64,000 nt of DNA. Origin: Paraplanobispora takensis. GTDB taxonomy: Bacteria > Actinomycetota > Actinomycetes > Streptosporangiales > Streptosporangiaceae. Of the stretch, positions 8,589 to 16,780 are shown one piece after another (within the stretch, counting starts at the first letter, position 1; each line of letters begins with the position of its first letter). Where the stretch lies: positions 101,184 through 165,183 of the forward strand of contig NZ_BOOK01000027.1 in assembly GCF_016863195.1 (NCBI RefSeq), written 5' to 3'. The notes beneath the pieces are model-generated. The model was not told where the DNA came from. It did not search any database and worked only from the letters and a program-made list of their open reading frames with translations. A program made the translations under genes and the position numbers.

Positions 8589-8628
8589 CGACCTGCGAAA
8601 ACCCCGAAAATCGGCCCTGGAGGCCCTC

Positions 8629-8847
8629 ATGGCAAGCGCCATCGTCCTACTAGTCCTCTGCCTACCCATCGTCACTTTCTGTTACATCGGCTTCTGTCTC
8701 GCCTCCCCATGGGGACGCTGCGCCCGGTGCGCTCCCGGCGGCAAGAACCGCACCTGCCGCGCCTGCTCCGGCACCGGGATGCGCCCCCGCATCGGCTGGC
8801 AGCTCTATACGCACTTCCGCCGCATGCACCGGGACGGCACCCGATGA
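8629..8847 (+). CDS. small membrane protein with zinc-finger tail
   Basis: A 72-residue protein: one N-terminal membrane helix (about residues 4-25), then CARC and CRACSGTG motifs like half of a DnaJ-type zinc finger, then a basic tail. GGAGG lies close to the ATG. The stop overlaps the next start (ATGA). It could anchor a zinc module at the membrane near the transfer machinery. Function unknown. Confidence 0.6.
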   Translation: MASAIVLLVLCLPIVTFCYIGFCLASPWGRCARCAPGGKNRTCRACSGTGMRPRIGWQLYTHFRRMHRDGTR

Positions 8848-9056
8848 CCGCCCCCACGGCCAGCAGGCGCCACCGCTGGACCCGCCGCGACGCCTACAAC
8901 GCCACCTGCACCGAGTGCGGCACCCACGCGCAAAAGCGCCCCTCCCCGTACGGGCGCCGCTGGTTCACCGAGTGGCGCCTTCCCGACGGGACCTACACCG
9001 ACAACTACGACGGCGGCAAGACACCGCCCTGCATCGGCCCGGAGGTGACCGCATGA
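8844..9056 (+). CDS. small hypothetical protein with CxxC
   Basis: A 70-residue basic protein containing CTECG and a later single Cys, with several aromatic residues. It overlaps the preceding gene and the methyltransferase gene by four bases on each side. It may be an accessory DNA-binding peptide. No family recognised. Confidence 0.5.
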   Translation: MTAPTASRRHRWTRRDAYNATCTECGTHAQKRPSPYGRRWFTEWRLPDGTYTDNYDGGKTPPCIGPEVTA

Positions 9057-9778
9057 GCATCCTGTCCACCCCTCCGGCGCTTCCTCGGCGCAAGCCCAAC
9101 GGTCTGCGCCTGCTGGACCTGTTCTGCTGCGCCGGCGGCGCCTCCATGGGCTACCACCTGGCCGGCTTCGAGGTCACCGGCGTGGACATCGCCCCCCAGC
9201 CCAACTACCCGTTCACCTTCGTCCAAGGCGACGCCCTGGCCTTCGTGCGCGAGCACGGAACCGACTTCGACATCATCGGCGCCTGCCCGCCCTGTCAGGC
9301 CGACTGCACCCTGACGGCCGGCACCAACCAGGGCCGCAGCACCCACCGCAGCCTGCTGGCCGCCACCCGTACGGCGCTGCTGTCCACCGGCCGCCCATGG
9401 ATCATCGAAAACCCGATCGGCCGCGCCCGCATGCGCTGTGACCTGCTGCTGTGCGGGCTGATGTTCCCGCCCCTGCGCGTGTTTCGGCATCGACAGTTCG
9501 AGCTGCACGGCCTGGCCGTGCCCCAACCCGCCCACCCCAGCCACGCCGGGCACCGGGTGCGCGGCTGGCGGCACGGTCGCTTCCACGACGGCGACATGCT
9601 CGCCGTCTACGGCGAGGGCGGCGGCAAAGGCTCGATCGCCGAATGGCAGACCGCGATGGGCATCGACTGGACCGACGTGCGGCGCGAACTGGCCGAAGCC
9701 ATCCCGCCCGCCTACACCCTGCACATCGGCCGCGCCGTCGCCGCCGCCCTGACCACAGAAGCGAGGTGGGCGGCATGA
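9053..9778 (+). CDS. DNA (cytosine-5) methyltransferase, compact phage/AICE type
   Basis: A 241-residue protein with the ordered motifs of C5 methyltransferases: motif I DLFCCAGGAS with the SAM-binding loop (22-31), motif IV ACPPCQ with the catalytic Cys near residue 81, motif VI ENP near 119-121, and a motif X-like IPPAYTLHIGRAV near the C-terminus. It is much shorter than bacterial restriction-linked enzymes (300-400 residues), with a small target-recognition region. No restriction endonuclease gene is adjacent, so it is an orphan methylase, plausibly protecting the element on entry into a new host. Confidence 0.85.
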   Translation: MSILSTPPALPRRKPNGLRLLDLFCCAGGASMGYHLAGFEVTGVDIAPQPNYPFTFVQGDALAFVREHGTDFDIIGACPPCQADCTLTAGTNQGRSTHRSLLAATRTALLSTGRPWIIENPIGRARMRCDLLLCGLMFPPLRVFRHRQFELHGLAVPQPAHPSHAGHRVRGWRHGRFHDGDMLAVYGEGGGKGSIAEWQTAMGIDWTDVRRELAEAIPPAYTLHIGRAVAAALTTEARWAA

Positions 9779-10074
9779 GCACCGATCGTCTTGCCGATCT
9801 CGTCCTTCGCGCGGCCGTGGCCTGCCAGTGCCGCACCGATTCGTCCACAAGCTGTGGACGGCCCCACAAGCCGACCGGTGGCATCTGCCTGGTCGTCCGC
9901 AGCCCTGAAAAGCCGCTGCACATCGTGCCGCGCGCCGATGTGCCTCTCACCCGGGCCGCGACGCTCCCGACGGCGGAGCTGATGGTGCTGTGCGACGCCT
10001 GCCACGCCGCCCTACTGGCCGAACGCCGCCGTGCCCGCACCCGCGCCGTGCCCGTCCCGGATGCCCTGTTTTGA
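9775..10074 (+). CDS. small zinc-binding hypothetical protein
   Basis: A 99-residue protein with cysteines in two groups, CQC and a later Cys in the first half and CDACH near residue 75-80, a spacing reminiscent of degenerate HNH or zinc-finger folds. The start overlaps the methyltransferase stop. It ends 11 bases before the replication primase gene. No catalytic His-Asn-His set is visible, so I do not call it a nuclease. Confidence 0.5.
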   Translation: MSTDRLADLVLRAAVACQCRTDSSTSCGRPHKPTGGICLVVRSPEKPLHIVPRADVPLTRAATLPTAELMVLCDACHAALLAERRRARTRAVPVPDALF

Positions 10075-10085
10075 AGGAGACTCCT

Positions 10086-10982
10086 GTGAGCACCCCACAG
10101 CTTCGCTACGCGCTGGCCGCCGCCGCCCGCGGCTGGCACGTCTTCCCCCTCGTTCCCGGCGACAAGGTCCCGCTCAAGGACTGGCCGTGGAAGCAGCGCC
10201 ACACCACCGACCCGCAGACCATCCGCCGCTGCTGGACCCGAACGCGCTACAACGTCGGCATCGCCACCGGCCCCTCTCACCTGGTCGTCATCGACCTGGA
10301 TATGCCCAAGCCCGACGAACACCCGCCCGCCCGCTGGAACCTTCCCGGCGTGGGCGATGGCGCCGACGTCTTCGCCCTGATCTGTGACCAGGCCGGCCAA
10401 CCGGTGCCCTGGGAGACCTTCACCGTGCGCACCCGCCGCGGCGGCCTGCACCTGTACTTCACCGCCCCCGACGACATCGTCTTGGGCAACACCTCCGGCG
10501 AGCGCGGCACCGGCCTGGGCTGGCTGATCGACACCCGCGCCGATGGCGGCTACGTCGTCGGCCCCGGCAGCATCGTGGACCTGCCGGACGGGGCAGGCAT
10601 CTATGAGGTGCTACACGCCGTGCCCCCGGCGCCGCTCCCGGCCTGGCTGGCCGAACGGCTCCGTCCCGCGCCGTTACCGCCGCCCCGGCCCGTCGTGCTG
10701 CCGGTGCTCTCCGGGCGCCGCGGCGCCTACCTGGATACCGCGATCTGCGCGAGCCTGGAAAAGATCGCCGCTGCCTGCGAGGGCAACCGCAACGTCACTC
10801 TGTACGGCGCCGCCGCCTCCCTGGGACAGCTCGTGGCCGGTGGCGCCCTGGATGCGGCCACCGTTGAAACCCTCCTGCTGGAGGCTGCAGCGCGCATCGG
10901 CTACCCGCCAGGCCCGGCCCGCAAGACCATCCGCTCGGGCTTCCGGCGCGGCGCCCTTCGGCCCCGAAGCGTGCCCGCATGA
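10086..10982 (+). CDS. bifunctional primase-polymerase (Prim-Pol) replication protein
   Basis: A 298-residue protein. The N-terminal 200 residues match Prim-Pol domains: a start like ALAAAARGWHVFPL, then VGIATGPSHLVVIDLD with the metal-binding Asp pair near residues 65-67, RRGGLHLYF with the active-site His near 125, and DTRADGGYVVGPGS. The remainder is an alpha-helical C-terminal region. The GTG start follows GAAGGAGA. In AICEs this family primes or performs element replication. It overlaps the helicase gene by four bases, and together they form the replication module. Confidence 0.85.
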   Translation: MSTPQLRYALAAAARGWHVFPLVPGDKVPLKDWPWKQRHTTDPQTIRRCWTRTRYNVGIATGPSHLVVIDLDMPKPDEHPPARWNLPGVGDGADVFALICDQAGQPVPWETFTVRTRRGGLHLYFTAPDDIVLGNTSGERGTGLGWLIDTRADGGYVVGPGSIVDLPDGAGIYEVLHAVPPAPLPAWLAERLRPAPLPPPRPVVLPVLSGRRGAYLDTAICASLEKIAAACEGNRNVTLYGAAASLGQLVAGGALDAATVETLLLEAAARIGYPPGPARKTIRSGFRRGALRPRSVPA

Positions 10983-12541
10983 ACGGCTCCACGCGGGTGC
11001 AAGTCGGCTCCGGACCCGAAACCATCCGTGTCCTCAAGGCCGAGCTGACCGGCAAGCTCCTGCCCGACACCTACGTCTGCGGCGGCGCCCTGGTGCACAT
11101 GGAGACCGTCTCCGGCGGCCAGGTCAACCCGGCCGCCGATGAGGACTCCCCCCTGCCCGTCACCGCCAGCCCGATCACCCCGGCCACGCTGGCCGGTCTG
11201 CTGGCCGAACACGCCTACGTCTACCAACTGCGCTCGCGCAAAAGCGACGGCGGGATGGAGATGTATGAACAAGAGGTCACCCCGCCCCGGGAGATCCTCT
11301 CCTCGGTGCTGGCCGGCAAGACCTGGCCCGGGGTGCCGCCGCTGCGCGGGGTGATCGGCGCCCCCGTGCTGCGCCGCGACGGCACCTTGTTGCAGCACCC
11401 CGGCTACGACCCGGCCACGGGGCTGTATCTCGCCTCGAAGGTGGCGCTGCCACCGGTGCCCGAGCGGCCCACCCCCGAGCAGGTGCACACCGCCCGCGAC
11501 TTCCTGCTCAATCGCTTCCTGCGGGACTTCCCCTGGGCCAGCCCGGCCGATCGAGCCAACTACATCGCCTTGCTGGCCACCCCGATCCTGCGGCACTTCA
11601 CCCGCTCGCTGACCCCGTTCGCCCTGATCGATGCCACCATGCCCGCCTCCGGCAAGTCCATCCTGACCGGCGGCCCCGGCATGCTGTATGGCCAGCGCGT
11701 GATGCCGTGGGCCTACACCGAAGAAGAACTGCGCAAGAGCATCACCGCGGTGCTGGCCGAACAGGTCGGCGTGGTCGTGTGGGACAACCTGGCCGAAGGC
11801 ACCGTCATCGACTCACCCACCCTGGCCCTGCTGGTCACCGCCGGCGTCTGGTCGGATCGCCAGCTCGGGGCCTCGCGCAACGTGGCCACCGTCAACGACC
11901 GGCTGTGGATGGCCACCGGCAACAACCTCCAAGTCGGCGGGGACATGGCCTCGCGCACCGTGCGGGTGCACCTGGATCCGAACATGCCCCGGCCCGAACA
12001 GCGTGATCAAAGCCAGTTCGGCATCCCGCACCTGGACCAATGGATCACCGTCCCGGCCAACCAGCACACCGTGCTGTGGCACCTGCTCATCCTCGTTCTC
12101 GACTGGACCAACCATGGCGCCCCGCGCGCCTGCGGGCTGTCGATGCGCCAATTCACCCCCTGGGCACACGCCCTGGGCGGCTTCCTGGCGCATCACCACA
12201 TCGACGGCTTTCTGAGCAATGCCGCCGATGTGCGCGACATCGACGAAGACGAAACCCGCTGGCGGGCCTTCCTGGCCTGCTGGCATGCCCTGCACGGCGC
12301 AACACCGATGACCGCCGCCGAACTGCGCCGCTCCGGCGAACCCGACCGCATTGGACTCGACGAACACGACCGCTGGGACGGCCAGTTCATCACCACCCAC
12401 AGCGGTCGCCTGCCCAATGCTCTGGCTCTGGGCCGGCTGCTGACCGGCCAGGTCGGGCGGTGGCGCGGGGACTACGTGATCCGCTCGGCCAAGAACGACC
12501 GCGGCGACCGAAACACCTTTTGGGTCGAGTGCCATGCCTGA
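10979..12541 (+). CDS. replication helicase/ATPase partner of Prim-Pol
   Basis: A 520-residue protein. A P-loop (ATMPASGKS) lies near residues 221-229 and a Walker B candidate (VVVWDN) near 263-268; an Asn-containing sensor-like ATGNN is near 315. This resembles D5/DUF927-like phage helicases that work with Prim-Pol proteins. The first 130 residues are a distinct accessory domain. Its start overlaps the primase stop by four bases, and an iteron array follows directly, as expected for a replication initiator operon next to its origin. Confidence 0.75.
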   Translation: MNGSTRVQVGSGPETIRVLKAELTGKLLPDTYVCGGALVHMETVSGGQVNPAADEDSPLPVTASPITPATLAGLLAEHAYVYQLRSRKSDGGMEMYEQEVTPPREILSSVLAGKTWPGVPPLRGVIGAPVLRRDGTLLQHPGYDPATGLYLASKVALPPVPERPTPEQVHTARDFLLNRFLRDFPWASPADRANYIALLATPILRHFTRSLTPFALIDATMPASGKSILTGGPGMLYGQRVMPWAYTEEELRKSITAVLAEQVGVVVWDNLAEGTVIDSPTLALLVTAGVWSDRQLGASRNVATVNDRLWMATGNNLQVGGDMASRTVRVHLDPNMPRPEQRDQSQFGIPHLDQWITVPANQHTVLWHLLILVLDWTNHGAPRACGLSMRQFTPWAHALGGFLAHHHIDGFLSNAADVRDIDEDETRWRAFLACWHALHGATPMTAAELRRSGEPDRIGLDEHDRWDGQFITTHSGRLPNALALGRLLTGQVGRWRGDYVIRSAKNDRGDRNTFWVECHA

Positions 12542-12564
12542 ACGAGTCGGAGAAGCGCTGAAAC

Positions 12565-12779
12565 ATCTCCGCATCTCCGCATCTCCGCAGACCGGCCCTC
12601 TACCAGCGGAAACAGCTGCGGAGATAGAAGCAGTTACCGATCTGTTATCTCCGCATCTCCGCAGATTTTGCGGAGATGACCCCCCGTTTGCGGAGATGGA
12701 GTCACTCCAGAATCTTCTGTCTCCGCACGCATCGCCCCAGCTCAACGACACTTCTGCGGAGATGCGGAGATGCGGAGAT
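12565..12779. repeat. iteron array ATCTCCGC/GCGGAGAT, candidate AICE origin
   Basis: Eleven perfect 8-bp copies occur in 215 bases. ATCTCCGC is at 12565, 12573, 12581, 12647 and 12655. The inverse GCGGAGAT is at 12618, 12670, 12690, 12756, 12764 and 12772. The outer triplets are head-to-tail and point at each other, giving a large dyad. Position just after the replication genes and before xis suggests an origin or initiator-binding region. The 316-base gap 12542-12857 holds nothing else clear. Confidence 0.65.
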
Positions 12780-12857
12780 GTTTCAGCCCTCCGCAGTAGA
12801 AGCGCACCCGCCCGCCATTCCGGCCCTGCCCATACCACTGCGCAAGGAGACCCACCC

Positions 12858-13052
12858 ATGGCCACGGCCAAGCCACGAGGGACGCTCACCCTCGCCGAAC
12901 TCTGCGACGAACTCCAGATCTCCCGATCCACCTTCTACGACTGGCGAGCCAAGGGACGCGCCCCGCGCTGCCTGAAGCTCCCCAACGGAGACCTACGCAT
13001 CCGCCGTACCGACCTGGACCGCTGGCTTACCACCCTGGAGGACGCCGCCTGA
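12858..13052 (+). CDS. xis: excisionase (Xis), MerR-like helix-turn-helix
   Basis: A 64-residue DNA-binding protein of the HTH_17 type: TLAELCDELQISRSTFYDWR, then a wing with LPNGDLRIRRTDLDRWL. The ATG is preceded by AAGGAG. I reject a longer in-frame start because it would read through the iteron array. The stop and the integrase start overlap as TGATG. It should bind the attachment region and bias the integrase toward excision. Confidence 0.85.
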   Translation: MATAKPRGTLTLAELCDELQISRSTFYDWRAKGRAPRCLKLPNGDLRIRRTDLDRWLTTLEDAA

Positions 13053-14443
13053 TGCAGAACATCACCTACGACGCTCGTGTCTACAAGACCGAGGTCTACA
13101 AGGGTGCGAAGGTCACCACCTACTACGTCCGTTGGAAGACCGGCAACAAGCCCTGGAAGAAGGCATTTCGCAACAGCACGCAAGCCGAGTCCTTCCGGTC
13201 AAGCCTGGTGTCCGCCGCCCGCAAGGGCGAAGCGTTCAGCCTGGATGCTGGCGAACCCATCTCATGGGGCCGCACGAGTCAGGCGGAAATGAACTGGTAC
13301 GACTTTGCCTGTGCGTACGTGGACATGAAGTGGAAAGACGCATCCGCCAAGCACCGCGCCGGCATCGCCTATGCACTGGCACTGGCCACACCCGCGATGC
13401 TGAACGGCACAACATGCCCTTACAGCGCCAAAGAAGTCCGGACCGCGCTCCGTCGCTGGGGGTTCAACACCAAGGAGCGCGAGAACTGCCCGGAGCGAAC
13501 CACTGATGTCCTGACGTGGGTGAAACGCAACAGCCTGCCGGTTTCCACGCTCATGACGCCCTCCACCGCGCGGGCACTGCTCAACGCTGCCACGTCTCGA
13601 CTCGACGGCAAGCGCGCTGCCGCGAGTACTTCGCGCAAGCACCGCACCATCCTGTCCAACGCTATGGCCCACGCCGTGGAGATGAAGCTCCTCAGCAGGA
13701 ACCCCCTCCCCGACCTGAAATGGAAGACAAGCAAGAGCACTTCCCAAGTGGACCGGCAATCCGTCGTCAACCCCGACCAAGCTCGTGCTCTGCTGCAAGC
13801 CGTACAGGCGCAGAAACCGAGCGGCCCCCTACTCATGCCGTTCTTCGCCGTCATTTACTTCGCCGGTCTGCGCCCCGAGGAGGCCGTCAACCTCCGCGAG
13901 AAGAATCTGACCCTGCCGGACGTCCCGGATGTCTGGGGAGAGCTGTACTTCAGCAGGGCAACACCGGACGCGGGCAGAGCATGGACCGATACCGGCGAAC
14001 AACGCGACGACCGCGGCTTGAAGCACCGCCCTGACGGGGAGAGTCGCCCGGTCCCTTGTGCCCCTGAACTCGTCACCATCCTCCGTGAGCACCTCAAGAC
14101 CTTCGGCGCCGGTCCGGACGGGCTGGTTTTCCACGGTGCTCACGGTGGTGTACTGGCCACCAGCACCATCCAACGCGTCTGGGATAAGGCACGTCGAGCC
14201 GCTCTCAGCCCAGAGGAGTACGGTTCACCGCTGGCCAAGCGGGTCTACGACCTTCGGCATGCCTGTCTGTCCACCTGGCTCAACGCGGGCGTCTCACCGA
14301 AGCAGGTGGCCGAATGGGCAGGCAACAGCGTGGAAGTGCTCTTGCGTACCTACGCCAAGTGCCTCGTAGGCCAGGACGAGGTGTCCATGCGCCGGATCAG
14401 TGAGGTGCTGAGGCGAAAGTCGTCTACCACCGAACCGTCTTGA
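13052..14443 (+). CDS. int: tyrosine integrase of AICE-1
   Basis: A 463-residue tyrosine recombinase. N-terminal arm-binding and core-binding regions cover about 1-250. Catalytic residues visible are Arg274 (GLRPEEAV), the YDLRHA box with Arg402 and His403, and the nucleophile Tyr434 (RTYAKC). The first His of the HxxR box is Tyr and the usual GHS motif reads AGNS; I believe both changes occur in related AICE integrases. It acts with the upstream Xis on the tRNA-Arg attachment site about 1.5 kb downstream, with a DUF3800 gene in between. Confidence 0.9.
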   Translation: MQNITYDARVYKTEVYKGAKVTTYYVRWKTGNKPWKKAFRNSTQAESFRSSLVSAARKGEAFSLDAGEPISWGRTSQAEMNWYDFACAYVDMKWKDASAKHRAGIAYALALATPAMLNGTTCPYSAKEVRTALRRWGFNTKERENCPERTTDVLTWVKRNSLPVSTLMTPSTARALLNAATSRLDGKRAAASTSRKHRTILSNAMAHAVEMKLLSRNPLPDLKWKTSKSTSQVDRQSVVNPDQARALLQAVQAQKPSGPLLMPFFAVIYFAGLRPEEAVNLREKNLTLPDVPDVWGELYFSRATPDAGRAWTDTGEQRDDRGLKHRPDGESRPVPCAPELVTILREHLKTFGAGPDGLVFHGAHGGVLATSTIQRVWDKARRAALSPEEYGSPLAKRVYDLRHACLSTWLNAGVSPKQVAEWAGNSVEVLLRTYAKCLVGQDEVSMRRISEVLRRKSSTTEPS

Positions 14444-14850
14444 CCACCTGGCTTAAGCGGCATCGGCTAGGTCAAATGACAGACTCGCAAGCTTCCCTCG
14501 AATCTTTTTAATCCACAGTCCGATTCGATCACTTCTATGCCTTGACCTGGTCGATCAGCCGATCATCCCCAGACATAGACAAAAGGTCCCCAACCCCCTC
14601 CACAGTCAATCCACCACAATCTGGACCTTGTCCCCAGGTTTTCCACAGGGGAGTCAACAAGTCACGTTGCGTTCACAAGCCCTAGATGCCACGATTTTCA
14701 CAGGGGCCTTCACCTGGGGGAACGCAAGATAACGTCTCGGTTCTACGAGGTGCGGGGTCGCACCACACCAACGTGCGGGGACGCAAGCAGACCCATCGTG
14801 ATAGCCGTTGGGCGGAACATACCGAGACTCACTACCTGGTAAGGCGAACG
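14444..14850. other. noncoding region after int
   Basis: No convincing gene. It contains ATCCACAG near 14512 and TTTTCCACAGG near 14640, which resemble DnaA boxes, and the leader of the DUF3800 gene with AAGG before its ATG. It may be part of an attachment-site arm region, but no clear repeats were found. Confidence 0.4.
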
Positions 14851-15507
14851 ATGTCTGAGGTGTTCATGTATACCGACGAGACCGGCAACCTCGACTACAA
14901 CATCGCCGGCGGCGGCTCGAAGTACTTCGGCATTGGAACCGCAACTTTCAACGGTGATCATGATGCCGCACTCGGACAGGGACAGCGCCTCAGGCTTGCA
15001 CACGCCCGAGCGGGCCTTGCCTTCCCCAGGGGATATCACGCCAAAAACGACAACTACCGCACCCGCACGGAGGTCTACGATGTGATCAAGGCTCAGCAGC
15101 CCCGGTTTGACGCCACCTTCCTGGCCAAGGAGAAGGCTTACTCCCACGTCAAGAGCAAGGGCGAGCTGTATCTGTATCGCATGGCGTGGTACCTGCACTT
15201 CAAGGAGATCGCCAAGCAGGTCACCGATCCGGGCGACACGCTCTACGTCGTCGTTGCCACCCTTGGCACAGCAGCGAGGAAGAGGGCGTTCGAGAGTGCG
15301 ATCAAGGAGGTCTGCGAAGATCACGGACCTCAGGACCGTGAGGTCGTGGTTTGCCACTGGGAGTCTTCGACAAGCTGGGGGCTTCAGGTTGCCGACTACG
15401 GGCTGTGGGCCGTCCAGCGGAACCTGGAGCGCGGAGATAGCGCCTTCATGGAAGCGGTTGAACCCACACTGAAGACCTGCTTCAAGCCCTGGGGGAGGGC
15501 AAGTTAA
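14851..15507 (+). CDS. DUF3800 protein, cargo between int and tRNA-Arg
   Basis: A 218-residue protein. It opens with MYTDETGNLD, the YxDExG signature of DUF3800, a group with an RNase H-like fold; the Asp and Glu are presumed metal ligands. A HAKND segment near 66-70 and a C-terminal LQVADYGLWAVQRN, like the family's LqxADlxaw motif, complete the pattern. DUF3800 genes often travel on phages and islands, and some are tied to defence; the biochemical role is not known. It lies between int and the attachment site, a usual cargo position, and ends at a strong terminator. Confidence 0.8.
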   Translation: MSEVFMYTDETGNLDYNIAGGGSKYFGIGTATFNGDHDAALGQGQRLRLAHARAGLAFPRGYHAKNDNYRTRTEVYDVIKAQQPRFDATFLAKEKAYSHVKSKGELYLYRMAWYLHFKEIAKQVTDPGDTLYVVVATLGTAARKRAFESAIKEVCEDHGPQDREVVVCHWESSTSWGLQVADYGLWAVQRNLERGDSAFMEAVEPTLKTCFKPWGRAS

Positions 15508-15536
15508 AGGCCAGCTATCCCCCCAACTGCTGCGGG

Positions 15537-15559
15537 AAGAGGTCCCCTGGACCTCTTTT
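15537..15559 (+). terminator. terminator of the DUF3800 gene
   Basis: AAGAGGTCC, a CCT loop and GGACCTCTT form a perfect 9-bp stem that runs into four to five T residues, 30 bases after the DUF3800 stop. Confidence 0.8.
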
Positions 15560-15873
15560 CACTGGCCTATATCAGTACACGGCATCTTGGAACCGAGGTC
15601 AACTGATTCCGTCACGGAGTGATAACACTGTTGCCTAATCGTTCGAACAACTTGACGGTCTACTGACACAACAGCTACTGGACCAGGCCATACGTGCCAT
15701 CCTCTTGACTGCAAGATTCGAACACACCAGCTTCGGACAGGGAGAGAGTCGAACCGCGACCCCAGAGGGCTCCTCCCGCCCACCCGAACTTCGGCACGTA
15801 TTCGGCACGATCAACCGGAGCCAACGGATGACAGCCGGACACCACCGGACACCGGCAGGTGATCCAGAACACG
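15560..15873. repeat. noncoding attachment-arm region with direct repeats
   Basis: No gene. TTCGGCACG is repeated at 15790 and 15801 (11-base spacing), and CCGGACACC at 15835 and 15845 (10-base spacing). Helically phased short repeats next to the tRNA are typical of integrase or excisionase arm sites. The GGACACCGGC core is also found beside the left end of AICE-2. Confidence 0.5.
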
Positions 15874-15906
15874 AAAAAGCCCAGGTCATCAACTGATGAT
15901 CTGGGC
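15874..15906 (-). terminator. terminator of tRNA-Arg
   Basis: A 13-bp stem (GCCCAGGTCATCA paired with 15894-15906, one G-U pair) is followed on the minus strand by five T residues, directly downstream of the tRNA. Confidence 0.8.
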
Positions 15907-15916
15907 CCTCGTGTGG

Positions 15917-15989
15917 CGCGGCCGAGAGGACTCGAACCCCTAACCTTCTGATCCGTAGTCAGATGCTCTATCCATTGAGCTACGGCCGC
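15917..15989 (-). tRNA. tRNA-Arg(ACG)
   Basis: The minus strand folds into a standard cloverleaf: acceptor GCGGCCG/CGGCCGC with discriminator G, D-loop with AATGGATAG, anticodon stem TCTGA/TCAGA with loop CTACGGA (anticodon ACG), and T-arm with GGTTCGAGTCC. CCA is encoded at 15914-15916. Its 3' end faces AICE-1, so it is the likely attachment site. Confidence 0.95.
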
Positions 15990-16064
15990 TTGCCTCGTGC
16001 CGAGCACCCGGGGTGATCGGCGACAGAGAGAACTCTACCAGACCGTACATGGGTGCTTGAGCCA

Positions 16065-16649
16065 TCAGACGGTCGGCCGGGAGGCGGGAGCATCCGGGGA
16101 CGGGGCGGCCGAGGGCTCGGGGGTCTTCTTGGGGAACAGGGTGTAGCTCACCGGCCAGATGGCGGCGATGACCGGGATTCTGCTCAGATCCCTCATGATC
16201 TGGACCAGTGCCTCCGTCCTGGACGGCTCGTCGACCAGCAAGATCAATCCGAACAGCAGGCCGCAGGCGATGCCGTACGCGAGGAGGATCTTGAGCCACA
16301 CGATCCACTCGTAGCGCGCCCTGGCCATGCCGCCCGGCGGCGGCTTCCAGGGCTCGGGTCCGCCGGCGAAGCGGTGCGCGAACTTCGCGTCGGCCCATTT
16401 GATCGTCCGGTGGCCGAAGACGATGGAGTAGGCCAGATAGGCGGCGGCCAGGCCGTGGTGCCAGCCGGCCTCGGCGCCGCCGCGCATGTCGATCACCGCC
16501 GCGGCCAGGAGGACCAGATCCAGCAGCGGCACCGAGATGAGCAGCACCGTGCTGAGCCGTTTCCTGCGCCACAGGTAGCGGGAGGCGAGCCCGAGTCCCA
16601 GCAGGACCCAGAACCCGATCTCGCAGGCGATGATTATCCCCAAAATCAT
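16065..16649 (-). CDS. hypothetical integral membrane protein
   Basis: A 194-residue protein with about five membrane helices (near 2-20, 33-50, 58-80, 120-140 and 165-180) and a Pro/Ser-rich C-terminal tail. The ATG at 16649 begins directly with the first helix. It is divergent from the sensor kinase gene and the first chromosomal gene beyond tRNA-Arg. No catalytic motif is visible. Confidence 0.7.
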   Translation of the reverse strand: MILGIIIACEIGFWVLLGLGLASRYLWRRKRLSTVLLISVPLLDLVLLAAAVIDMRGGAEAGWHHGLAAAYLAYSIVFGHRTIKWADAKFAHRFAGGPEPWKPPPGGMARARYEWIVWLKILLAYGIACGLLFGLILLVDEPSRTEALVQIMRDLSRIPVIAAIWPVSYTLFPKKTPEPSAAPSPDAPASRPTV

Positions 16650-16704
16650 ATGACCATGGTCATCGGGCGTCCGGGCCGGGACAACGATCGCACTGATGAA
16701 TCCG

Positions 16705-16720
16705 CATACATCCTTGTATG
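16705..16720. promoter_or_regulatory. inverted repeat CATACA-N4-TGTATG
   Basis: CATACATCCTTGTATG lies between the divergent membrane protein gene and the sensor kinase gene. It could be an operator for the response regulator encoded just downstream; this is inferred from position only. Confidence 0.4.
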
Positions 16721-16780
16721 TACGACAGACCACACTTCAGCTGGACAAAAGGAGTGCTCAGCGGTGATGGGATGGATGGC

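Larger units (their letters stand above)
1..15916. mobile_element. AICE-1, right part of an actinomycete integrative conjugative element next to tRNA-Arg
   Basis: This stretch carries the modules of an AICE: small regulators, a Nudix protein, a spread-type membrane protein, a single FtsK/TraB translocase, a primase-polymerase with helicase, excisionase and tyrosine integrase. The integrase reads toward the 3' end of tRNA-Arg(ACG), which faces the element, so the tRNA is the likely attachment site. The left end is not in the window, so the size and the duplicated tRNA end cannot be checked. Most genes from 1013 to 12541 overlap by 1 to 4 bases and look like one operon. A DUF3800 gene between int and the tRNA is probably cargo. 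Confidence 0.85.

Noticed and set aside
12534..12857. Longer form of the excisionase gene starting near 12534
   Set aside because: It would read through the 8-bp iteron array, whose spacing ignores codon phase; the ATG at 12858 has its own ribosome site and gives a normal Xis length.
15700..15780. Sequences like GGTTCGACTC and TGTTCGAATC suggesting degraded tRNA genes
   Set aside because: No acceptor or anticodon stem can be built around them, so they are not called as tRNA remnants.
15675..16007. A 110-residue minus-strand frame running through tRNA-Arg
   Set aside because: It translates the tRNA itself and its terminator; the N-terminal sequence is a well-known tRNA artefact.
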